Shown here in pieces: positions 1 to 10,400 of a DNA stretch of 64,000 nt. Position 1 is the first letter of the stretch; each line of letters starts with the position of its first letter. The notes under the pieces are model-generated. The model did not search any database. It worked only from the letters and a program-made list of their open reading frames with translations, and was not told the DNA's origin. The DNA comes from Physella acuta (taxonomy: Eukaryota; Mollusca; Gastropoda; Physidae), in contig NW_026731619.1 in assembly GCF_028476545.1 (NCBI RefSeq), positions 557,001 to 621,000 on the forward strand, in the 5' to 3' direction. Made by a program: the position numbers and the translations under genes.

Positions 1-2766
1 CACTGGTGCCGAACAAGCCTAGAGGTCGCCGATACATTCCACATAACTCTGGGAAAGAAGATGAATGGAGACCCCACAACCTAAACATCAATGTTGAATA
101 CACAGAGTATGTGTTTAAAATAAAAACCTATCTACAATATCAAGATTAAAGATCTTATGTGAATAACATCCGAATTATTGTTTAACTTTCATATAAATAA
201 TGTATTAATTAGTCCCCAAATATGTTTAATTACACGTTATAAAATGTTGGGTGTTTCACCTATGCATGTTTTTCTTTTCTTCATCTTTACTCTTACTTGT
301 AAGGTTCAAACTCAGGACTTTTGAAGTAAGCAATCAAATGCTCTCACATTGCCTGAGGCATATTTAAATTTTGATTTTCTTTTTGCAAGAGTTGGCCCTG
401 ATTGGAGTTCCCGGCTGAAATACATTCCTCACCCAGAAAATCCCCAGTACCCAGCAGCTGAGATCTGGCCAGACAACTGGAAAAAGATGAGGGCTTACCC
501 TTGTAGGTTTATAAATAAAATATAAGTTGGTGTCTTATATGTACATAAGTGTTTTTCTTCATTGTTTTAGTAAATCTTATGTAAGTGTCATAGTAACCCA
601 TGCATGAAAGGAGTTTAATTTTCACATCAAACTCAACAGTCTCCTGTTACAAACGAATAACAGTTAAACGACTTCAGTTAAATGTTTTTTTTGTTTGACC
701 TCTTGAAAAATCTTCAAATGCAATCTATTTTAAAATACTTTATAAAAGTCACTGCCAAACTTGCTAACTTTAAATGATTTTATATGCTTTTACAAAAATC
801 TTGACATGTCATTCATTAGATGGATTTTTAATTTCAGTAATATGTTTTAGTAACTGAGCGATTATACTGACAGTATTAAAATATACAACTTACTTATTGT
901 GAATATTAGAATTACATTAGTCTAAATAATTTAGTGGTTTAATTGAAATTGCTTTATTGAAGCTTGTTTGTATATGTGTGCTAAACTAATAAAAAAATTT
1001 TTTTGTCAGTCACATACTCAAGATCTAAAGAAGAGTGGCTTCTAGATCCTGGTCACAAAAGAGTTGGGCTCAGGTGTGTGTTTGATGGTGTGCATAAAGC
1101 AACTTTGATATCTGACAATGAGATGTCAGATTCCATTTTGTTTGGAAAAGGTCGACAAGGTTAGACTTATTTTACCTTTAAAATTTACATGAGGAATTAT
1201 TTTAAAAAAAAAAAGGATTAGAAGAAACCGTTGTTTAACCAGTTTCTGGCATCAGTTTTATATGAATTTGAAATTATTTCTAACCTACAACAAATAAATA
1301 GTAAACTAATTCCACCCATCTATCTTTATTTTTATTGTTTAAATATTATTTGATCAGAAAATGTAATTGACAAGCGCAATTCTCTAAGTGAAGCCTCACC
1401 AGGTGATAAAAGCTATCAAGTTCCTGAATATTCACCTAGCTTTTATAAAGCCACAGAAGATAGTCATATACCTAAGTTCAGGTAAATAAATGTGTAGGCT
1501 GTAGGTAACTCTAGCAAAAATAATTGACACTAAAAGCTCAAACGTTAACTATTAATATGATACAGAAAACTTTTTAAAATATTTATTTTTCTAAATTAAT
1601 ATTAATTTTTAATTTCAAGTAAAATTCAATTTAAAATTTGATCTCAATTATGAGATATTTAAAATTCACTCTTTATTTTAAAGCTCTCTAGTTTGTTACA
1701 TTAAAACTTTTTGTAAACATGAACTTCTATTATTCTAAATTATTGACTTTTTTATGAATTGACTTTGTTGTTTTAAAGATACTTTGAATAATACAAAGCT
1801 TTACACAAATTCTGCTTATTCTCTCTTGCTGAAACAAACATTTTCAATTTGTATTCTAATGAAGCATTGGAAACTCTCCTTATTCGCCAATACTTAAAAG
1901 AAAAGCAGACACATTTGTCCCACTTATACCTTTGCCACAGATAAAAAAGTGAGTGATTTTATTATTACATAAAATGTGTTAGCTAAATAAATATTAACAG
2001 TTAGACACTCTAAATAATTATAAAGTTTTCTAAGCAAAGAACTCAGCCCTGGTCCTATCTTTATTTTGTGATTGAGCAATGTCACTGGGCTCATCTGTAA
2101 ATGCTGCCTCTACACTCACTACACACACAGGGAGGGGACTGGTGTTGTTTTTATGATGTCGGGTGACTTGTGAGAGATGTGGGCTCGAGTGATGTTTAGT
2201 GATGTTTCAAGATGATGGGGTGGGAGTTGGATACTCTGATGCAACATAATTTATGGATGACTTCCTTCTGGGTTTACTAAAGTAGCTAAACTCAGTATGT
2301 TTAGTAAAAGATTGTGGGTTGGCGTGGCTTAGCGTTGGAACGCAAGTATGCTAACCCGAAAGTCTTCAGTTCGAATCCAGGTCCAAGTTATTTGAACATT
2401 CCTGAGTCCATCTAGCTCTGACTTATACCTAACTCATGTAAGGGAAAGTAAAGGTGGTCGGGCATTGTGCTGACCACATTGTCCCTTCATAAGCTGGGTT
2501 CAAGAAACATATGAACTCTACTTCATCTGCCTAATGGATTGTTAAGTCTAAACAGGAATCTTTACTAGTAAAAGATTGTGTTTAACATAATTAGTTTTTC
2601 TGATTCCATTTTTTTCAATCAACCAAGGGAGACTTACAGACAAAAGACAGAGATAAAGCAGCACCATGAGGCAGTGGAGGAAGTCAAACAACTAGAGACG
2701 TGGCAGCCTGCCAAACCTCTACTGAAACCTGTCATAAACCCAGCTGATATCCCCAAGAAGTATTAG
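1..2766 (+). CDS. 3' exons of an unrecognised multi-exon protein (partial)
   Basis: Five exons keep one reading frame across consistent GT-AG junctions: <1-110, 391-501, 1010-1160, 1359-1481 and 2628-2766 (stop TAG at 2764-2766). The 5' part lies outside the window. The visible C-terminal ~190 residues are hydrophilic, rich in Trp, Tyr, Pro and Lys, with no signal peptide or membrane helix. Recognisable stretches are RRYIPHNSGKEDEW, VGPDWSSRLKYIPHP, WPDNWKKMRAYP and, at the end, LKPVINPADIPKKY. The Tyr/Pro/Trp-rich composition without a globular signature recalls small axonemal microtubule inner proteins, but I do not recognise a family and assign no function. The last intron (1482-2627) contains a SINE. 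The gene converges on the Ig receptor cluster encoded on the other strand. Confidence 0.65.
2303..2580 (+). mobile_element. tRNA-derived SINE (family A), intact with target-site duplication
   Basis: Body 2317-2566 flanked by a perfect 14-bp direct repeat AGTAAAAGATTGTG at 2303-2316 and 2567-2580. The head has an A-box-like TGGCGTGGCTTAGCG and a B box AGTTCGAATCC, the internal RNA polymerase III promoter of tRNA-derived SINEs. The tail carries the motif AACTCTACTTCATCTGCC that recurs at 28.6, 36.3, 54.7, 54.9 and 62.1 kb. The uninterrupted duplication argues for a young insertion in the last intron of the host gene. Confidence 0.85.
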
Positions 2767-4424
2767 CAGTTGTTTGTTGTCATTTCATTAGGACAGTTAC
2801 ACTAAGGAATGATAGAAGAAAGGAATATGTCTTTGTTTTAAGATATTTTACAAATGATTAAACTGAGTTGAATTTTATTAAAGAATCTTTGATAACTGTT
2901 TAGAAAAGGTTTTTAAAATTTTTAAATACCCATTTATAATTAAGAAAGAGAAATTTAAATCTTATTGTAAAAATCATTGTATTGTTTTTGCACGATGTTT
3001 ATGCTTTGATGTACTTTTTTGTTGGTCTATTTTCAGCTATGTTTTCATACAGTATTTTTAACACTGTCTGTGATACATTATATATTTTTATAAGTATTTT
3101 GTCTCAATTATTGTACATTTAAAGAGAAATATCTTCCAATTTTTAGAAACAATTTATCTTTTTTATTACATGTCAAATATCATTTTAGAAAAACTTTTTA
3201 GTGAACCCTGTTTTTCTATTTTCCTTCTTTCTGTACCAATTGGATCATTATTCATGTTGAATGTTCAAACTATAACTTCATTAAATGGATTTTGGAGATA
3301 TTTTATGTATCTGCTAAATATCAAATGGAAGTATTCAAGATCATAAGTATTCATATCAGTATTTTAGCATTCATGACCAAAAAGCATTCTGCAATTCATG
3401 AAAATAAATATTTGATTTAGCCATCTTTTTTAACTTATAAGAAGAAAGTATGAACCACATTAATTTTTTAAAACTCTTTCAGTATTAAATCAATGTATTA
3501 TTTTAAAAATTATATTTATATTTGCTCAATATGAATGTAAAAATATTAAAATCAACTATTTACAATGTCAAATTTTAAATCAACAAAAATAATTGAAAGC
3601 TTCTTGTGCCAAAAACATCTGTTATTTCCTCTTTACATTTTGCTGATTCTTGTTTAATTTTTCAGTGGCCAGTGTTTTATTGAGTGCATAGTTCTATGTA
3701 AACAAATACAGTGTGCATGAATGGACGTTATTCTTTGTAAAAGTTGTGAATGGTGCTGTGTTACCATTGAGTACTTTAATGGTCATTTCTCTATGTTAGC
3801 TATGTTAGTGTGCTTTGAGGTGTGGGTGCTCTAATTTGTACAATGTCATCATGTATATTTATTTCATAAAAGTATTATTTAAATATTATGAGCTCAGAGT
3901 AATGAAATATCCATTTAAACCCAGGTAATGAATTTCTTAGTGATAATCAGTATTTTCGCCAACATGGTTAATGAATTATGTTTACTGTGATCCCTGCCAA
4001 TCAAGCCAAAACATCTATTTTGTAAATTGTCTTGTGATACACATGGTTAAAAAATCTGGCATATCAAATACATAATCAAGCTGGTAAATTACATGCTCAG
4101 CATTAAAATATCTACAAATGCTTCATGACTAAAGGTCTATCTTCTAAAGTATTATCTTTAAAATAAAATTATCTGGTTTATTGATTATTTTTCCAATATG
4201 GAGTATATACATTTTTATTTTTGCACTTACAAATAGCAATTAGTCTGACAAGAATTTCACCTTATTTTTGTGAGCACTTTAAGTATTATAATATTTTACT
4301 TTATTTTTCTCTTTCTTGTATTATAAAATGTAAGATTTTTCTTTTAAAAAATAGGAAATTAATCTTATTCAGAATAAATAATTTTATCTCAACAAATGTA
4401 TTTCTAAAAGTTTTCTGTTTTATT
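2767..4424. other. 3' untranslated/intergenic AT-rich stretch
   Basis: AT-rich sequence between the stop codon of the first gene and the transposase remnant. It presumably includes the 3' untranslated region; AATAAA hexamers occur near 3401 and 4160, but I cannot choose between them. I see no coding exon on either strand here, and in particular no missing 3' exons of the Ig receptor gene that lies further right. Confidence 0.4.
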
Positions 4425-5548
4425 TTATAGTTTTGAAGAAATTGATATTTTGTTCAGGATATTGCAGTATGATGACTCTGTCATTCCTTCAATGGCCATG
4501 GCATTGCAAAACTTATCCATAGCAGCATAGCCTAATCCTATGTTGAGGAAAGCAGCGACAAATTTCTTGTTGATATCATAACACCTGTCGCTGCTACTCA
4601 TATTGGAGCTTGATCCTGCTGCTATGGAGTTGCACACTGCAGCTGACTTGCAGTTGATGTGCTAGACCCTTGCGTCCAGTCAAAATAAGTTGCAAGGGCC
4701 CTTGACATGTACTGCACTGAGCTGCCGAAAAGAGGGCGTTTACTTCAGCCAGGTCTACAATGACCAGCCCTCCTACTGTAGTAGCTTGAGGTGCTTCACA
4801 TTGAGAAAACATGCTAAGTTTTCTCTTGGAGGCACTGACCACTGTGGGGATGGTTGTATATCCAGTAGTAGGAGTAGTGGCAGCAGTGGGTGTAGTGGCA
4901 GCAGTGGATGCAGTGGCAGCAGTTGATGCAGTGGCAGCAGTGGGTGAAGTGGCAGCAGATGATGCAGTGGCAGCAGTTGATGCAGTGACAGCAGTGGGTG
5001 AAGTGGCAGCAGTGGGTGAAGTGGCAGCAGTGGATGCAGTGGCAGCAGATGATGCAGTGGCAGCAGTTGATGCAGTGGCAGCTTTGGGTGAAGTGGCAGC
5101 AGTGGGTGAAGTGGCAGCAGTGGATGCAGTGGCAGCAGATGATGCAGTGGCAGCAGTTGATGCAGTGGCAGCTTTGGGTGAAGTGGCAGCAGTGGGTGAA
5201 GTGGCAGCAGTGGATGCAGTGGCAGCAGATGATGCAGTGGCAGCAGTTGATGCAGTGGCAGCAGATGATGCAGTGGCAGCAGTGGGTGAAGTGGCAGCAA
5301 TTGATGCAGTGGCAGCAGTGGGTGAAGTGGCAGCAGTGGGTGAAGTGGCAGCAATTGATGCAGTGGCAGCAGTTGATGTAGTGGCAGCAGTAGTTGTGCT
5401 TGAACCAGCAGCCTCTGGATCTGCAGTAGATCCTGCAAGAGCTGATTTTTGCTGCTTGGTAGCACAAGCCTTAGCCAATGTACTTCAATGTAGCCTTCTG
5501 CTTTCTGGAAGCCTGTCCCTTTTTTGCATACAACTTTTGTGCAGGCAT
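4425..5548 (-). pseudogene. Mutator-like (MULE) transposase N-terminal remnant with coding minisatellite
   Basis: Read on the minus strand from an ATG at 5548 (MPAQKLYAKKGQASRKQ...), then in a second frame through AKACATKQQKS, an 18-bp-unit Thr/Ala/Ser repeat, then GGLVIVDLAEVNALFSAAQC, STCQGPLQLI and GRKGLAHQLQVSC, and after another frame change DINKKFVAAFLNIGLGYAAM and DKFCNAMAIEGM. The order 'hydrophobic VDL..., CxxC, RKGLA...L.VSC, then xxIN..xV.A....G.G.....KFC..M' matches my memory of the Mutator-like transposase N-terminal domain common in metazoan genomes. At least two frameshifts (near 5480 and 4640) and loss of everything downstream, including the catalytic DDE part, make it non-functional. 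No terminal inverted repeats were found. What else: a host gene captured from such a transposase, but the frameshifts argue against it. Confidence 0.6.
4871..5395. repeat. 18-bp minisatellite (GTGGCAGCAGTTGATGCA-type)
   Basis: About 29 imperfect 18-bp units inside the transposase remnant. On the minus strand they read as TAATAS/TAATSP hexapeptide repeats. A higher-order repeat of several units (for example 5034-5106 versus 5118-5190) shows secondary expansion. All six frames stay open across it, so open frames on the plus strand here are shadows. Confidence 0.9.
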
Positions 5549-5777
5549 TGTAGATCTGTAAAACAAGTCATAATAATGTATAAGCTGTTTTAAAAAAATA
5601 ATCACAACGTACTAAAAGGTATGCACATTATCTGCATACATTGATTACATTCAGCCTTTGATACTGATTACTGATAGCTAGGCTAAGAGCCTAAGACTAA
5701 GATCTAGTTTACGTAATAAAGTTACTAGATCTACATCAAAATCTACGTAAAATCTGGCATCTAAGATAAAACTATAG

Positions 5778-6409
5778 TTTATACGGTAAAATCACGATAT
5801 AGCGTCGGTTATTATTCCGGAACTGTACAGCAGTAAAAAACAGTAAAACCATGGCGTAGTCTGTCGAGCCGTTCCGGAAACCACCGGAAATACTGTAAAC
5901 CATCATTTATTTGCCGCCATATTATTTTTAGTACATAATGTTTAAAAATGTGCAAGGATTGATTTTAGTTGCATTTTAAATACTGTTTTCCTAATTATTT
6001 TGTATTTCTAACTATTTTAAGTGTAAGTGCTAATTATTGCTGCTACTAAACATTATTCTAGTTATTCTTACTACTTTTAACTTTAGTTAATCTAGCCTAA
6101 TCGTCTTATTTACTAACAGAACTAGATCTAGAGCTGGTTGTCGCAAATCTTCTGCAGATTTTATCTGTTTCTTTAAAAAAACCATTAATTACTACACTCG
6201 ACTTTATTAATAATATTTAGATTTACTAAGTGTTGCTAATTTTTTGTCAGTTAAACATTAAATTAAGTTAAAACATTAATTTAATGCACTTGACTTTATT
6301 TTTCTTTCACCGGTCAAATAAAGTATGGTTTACAGTAACGAATGTTACCGAAACTCAACGAACATTACCCAATAATTTCCGACGCTATATCGTGATTTTA
6401 CCGTTTATA
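5778..6409. mobile_element. MITE with 25-bp terminal inverted repeats
   Basis: Element 5784-6403 (620 bp). The left end starts CGGTAAAATCACGATATAGC and the right end is its exact inverted complement, ending GCTATATCGTGATTTTACCG; pairing covers 25 bp. A 6-bp direct repeat TTTATA flanks it (5778-5783 and 6404-6409). No coding capacity. The superfamily is uncertain. Confidence 0.8.
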
Positions 6410-6740
6410 CTTTGATAAAGGAATAGAAATAATTGAAAAATTCATAATTTACCTTCAAATAAATTCCAGAAACGAAAAATAATTCAAAAAGTAGAAAGTG
6501 AAAGTTGGTGCAAATATATCTACAGCTCGGCTAAAAATAGCATCTCCTAGGACACCGCCGAAACTTCCTGACAAAAGTTAGCAAAATTGAGTTTGGCGCA
6601 CGGGATTTTTAGACAGAAGCGTCATGTGACATCTATTGACCAATAGATACATGACTCTTCCCATTTTGAAGCACACTTTCATTGCGTGTTTTGAAATACT
6701 ATATTTAGAACTAGGTCAATGTTCTTAGGCTAGCTAGACT

Positions 6741-7001
6741 GACCTCGAAATTCCGCGCATTTTGATATATGGTAAGCTAGGCTTACTACGGTGTGTAGAT
6801 CTCGCTACACATCGTTGTGATGGGCGTATATCGGGGTGAAATACATTTTTTACACACACATACCCACTTCAAATGCAAAAACAAGTGTAAAAACTATATT
6901 TTATTGTAAATTTGATAAGTATATTATGTTTATAAGTGGTTAAAGTAATAGAAAAAAAAAAAAAAAAAAAAATGAATTTTCCGAGGTCGACCATGATTTT
7001 T
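6741..7001. mobile_element. possible short inverted-repeat element
   Basis: GACCTCGAAATTCC near 6741 and its approximate inverse GGAATTTTCCGAGGTC-like sequence near 6975-6990 bracket ~250 bp that ends in a 20-base poly(A) run. It could be a small MITE or a retroposed fragment. Weak call. Confidence 0.25.
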
Positions 7002-7154
7002 CAAGCTTAGTTCATCGATGCGCCCCCTTAATCCAAATGTTTCGATACGAAACTAACAGTGAAGTTAACCATCGGACGAAGCTATGTTAATACGAGTACA
7101 TCAGGTCTATTTATGTGAAAACGATACGCGAATGCCAGTCGTGACATTCCCAGT

Positions 7155-7295
7155 AACCTTTACTTCCGCTAACTCAAGTCAGGTACCCATCAGAGTTGTA
7201 TGGAATCAGTCACTGACACAAGTCGTGGTACCGAACTCGTGGGTTCGTTTAGCATTAGTGCGCTCTCCCACCCGACCACGCCTTCCATGTGAAAC
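7155..7295 (-). mobile_element. degenerate SINE family A copy
   Basis: Similar in order and spacing to the minus-strand SINE at 28.6-28.8 kb: CTAACTCAAGTCAGGTACCC, then a decayed B-box region and CCCGACCACGCC at the tRNA-like end. The open frame across 7084-7347 is explained by this relic and is not a gene. Confidence 0.5.
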
Positions 7296-7486
7296 AAGAA
7301 ATAAAGAAAAATTTCACATTACGAACAAAAATATTTTTGAGCTCTAGACAAATAGAGTTATAGATTGCCTGAAAGATAATAGACTTTCGCAGCCTTAGTG
7401 ACCCTCAATAGTGATAACTATATGCAATGCCATACCTTACAACTAACGGATTTTATTTTTAAAATGGACAAAAAAACTAAACTCAC

Positions 7487-10400
7487 AATTAATAAACAAC
7501 CGAAAAGTTTTTGATTTTTCTCTTGTTGTGACCACACCATTGTCAGCATCGCACACGTACTCATCAATATCCTGACACTTCACGTTTGGTATGGATAGAC
7601 TTAGATTCTTTGTGGAGCTGACTGTTGTCTCAACAGATTTGTTATGTCTTCTGGAGATGGTCAACTTTGGAAGCGGGTTTCCTCCAGCAAAACAAATTAA
7701 TTTTACCTTGCCTGTTGTCATCTGTCCTGTCGATGTATCAGCGGTGAAGTTGGATACAAAAGCTCCGACTGAAATATTGGAGATACAGAGCAAGGCAATG
7801 TTATAGTTATAAAGATGTTGTATTTTTTTTTATAAATTCAATTTTCAAAAGTAAACCTTTTTAAAAGTACCAATTTCTAAATTCATAAACTAGATGATAG
7901 ATAATACTAAGAGAACAAACTTTGAAAGTTGGGCTTGAATATAACTCCAGGATACTGTTGTCCTAATGTGGACACGCCTCTACACCTAAATGTTTGCTCA
8001 TCAGCTGGGGAAATGTTCAAACAAAAATTCTCTAAAATTACTACAAATGCGGATTGTTTTTTTTATTGTGTGGTCAGATTAAAAAAAAAATGTCTCTAGC
8101 CAAGAGACTTACGTCTTTCATTGGAATGTCGTATTTGTGCTCATTCAATAGCATTGTCCATATTATTAAAAACTCAATATTTTATAACATATATGTAGCT
8201 CGATTTATCTTTCAAGGAATAGCCTTTTTTGTCATTTAAAAAGTTGACAAGAAACACGTAACAGGAGAACTGCATCCTTAGGGTTAAACGTATGGGGTTA
8301 AACGTATGGGTTTAAACGTATGGGTTTAAACGTATGGGGTTAAACGTATAGTGTTAAAGCAATGTCAGGCATGAAGTTTAGCCATGGTACTTGTTATCGT
8401 GAACTCGACACACTCCGTGCTCAGCCTTTAGTGGCCGCTACTTGTGTCAAGTTTTTAGGGAGTTGAATGAGCGGGTTGTTATGAGGCTAAACCCACGATC
8501 CCATGGATCGTCAGAATGACAACACTCCCATGGTAAGTTACAGCCCTTGTGGTCGGTGTGTTCGTATCGCTTTCAGTTAATACAACTTTTAAGCTTTGAA
8601 CATACACATGCGCACGCACGCACACATACAAACACAAACACATGCACACACACACACGCATATACCAACGACCAACTTCTGTCCATATCACTGCTCAGGT
8701 CCATACATGCTCCATCCGCTCTACCCCACTCAACCAGAATCACATGTTCCATTGTACGACAAAATGGTTAGAGTGAACCCACCGCTATCTTGATACTCGA
8801 CTGTAAGTGTGAGTGATTTATTGACCCCTACAGTAGAGGTCACCACACTTCCGTTCTCGTGAAACCACTGAACTGATCCCGGTGGGTTTCCAGGACTGGT
8901 CTGTACACATGTGCAGGTGATGGTGCTGTGCCTAGGGTATCTGTTTTGATCTAAGCATGCGACGTCAACATCGGCAGTAGGAAGTGCTGAAAAAAACAAA
9001 AGATGTTATCTTAATTCTATATAAACTGGAACAATTTATATTCACATTTTTGTTTGAAATATGAGAAAGTTCAAGTTTCAAATTGATATACAATTTCTTG
9101 AAACAACATTTATTAGACGTTAATGCTATAGAACTAATTACAGTAAGATATTTTTTCTAAAAAAAAATTGTAATTTCATAAAATATTTTACTGCCATAAT
9201 GTTTTATGGGTAGGATAAATCTTGTACCGGTTTTAGTAGCTTTCACATAGATTATACAGTAAGCGTTTGACATATTATGTAGCAGGTATCTTTGGCGAAA
9301 TTTTAAGTAATCATACTGTTGTTTGGGTGATCATGTCGCCATTAGGGGAATGATTCGGTTCTTAGAAATGGTTCCCAGAAAGAACCGCAACGGAAAAAAG
9401 CGCAACGGAAAAAAGCGCAAATCAAAAAGCGCAACGGAAATAAGCGCACACGGAAAAAAGCGCAAAGAGAAAAAAGCGCACACAGAAAAAAGCGCAAAGA
9501 GAAAAAAGCGCAAACGGAAAAAAGCGCAAAGAGAAAAAAGCGCACACAGAAAAAAGCGCAAACAGAAAAAAGCGCAAACGAAAAAAAGCGCAAAGAGAAA
9601 AAAGCGCACACGGAAAAAAGCGCAAAGAGAAAAAAGCGCAAACAGAAAAAAGCGCAAAGAGAAAAAAGCGCACACAGAAAAAAGCGCAAACAGAAAAAAG
9701 CGCAAACGGAAAAAAGCGCAAAGAGAAAAAAGCGCAAATGGAAAAAAGCGCAAACAGAAAAAAGCGCACACGGAAAAAGCGCAAACGGAAAAAAGCGCAA
9801 ACGGAAAAAAGCGCAAACAGAAAAAAGCGCAAAGAGAAAAAGCGCACACAGAAAAAAGCGCAAACAGAAAAAAGCGCAAACGGAAAAAAGCGCAAAGAGA
9901 AAAAAGCGCAAATGGAAAAAAGCGCAAACAGAAAAAAGCGCACACGGAAAAAAGCGCAAACGGAAAAAAGCGCAAACGGAAAAAAGCGCAAACAGAAAAA
10001 AGCGCAAACGGAAAAAAGCGCAAACAGAAAAAAGCGCACACAGAAAAAAGCGCAAACAGAAAAAAGCGCAAACGGAAAAAAGCGCAAACAGAAAAAAGCG
10101 CACACAGAAAAAAGCGCAAACGGAAAAAAGCGCAAACAGAAACAGAAAAATGCGCAACCAGAAAAAACACAACGAAAAATGTGCAAAAGAGAAATTTAGC
10201 ACAAAGACCATGGACTAGATGACACATTTATACATGACTGTTAGGGCTGCTGTGAGAGTGTCGTGTTTGATCACGTGATCTACTACCATTTAAAGCGTAC
10301 CACTACCATCTGCATTCCCATCACCACGATACAGGCGATAATCACTTTACACAATGCCTATTATTTTCTTGGTCAATAATTATTCAACCACTATTCTCGT

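Noticed and set aside
4811-5593. Plus-strand Val/Ala/Asp repeat protein
   Set aside because: Shadow of the 18-bp minisatellite; the flanks match a transposase domain only on the minus strand.
7084-7347. 87-residue plus-strand open frame
   Set aside because: Overlaps a degenerate SINE; no domain and no splice context.
9323-10222. Lys/Arg/Ala-rich open frames on both strands
   Set aside because: Produced by the 16-bp repeat arms of the foldback element; every frame is open and the translation is pure repeat.
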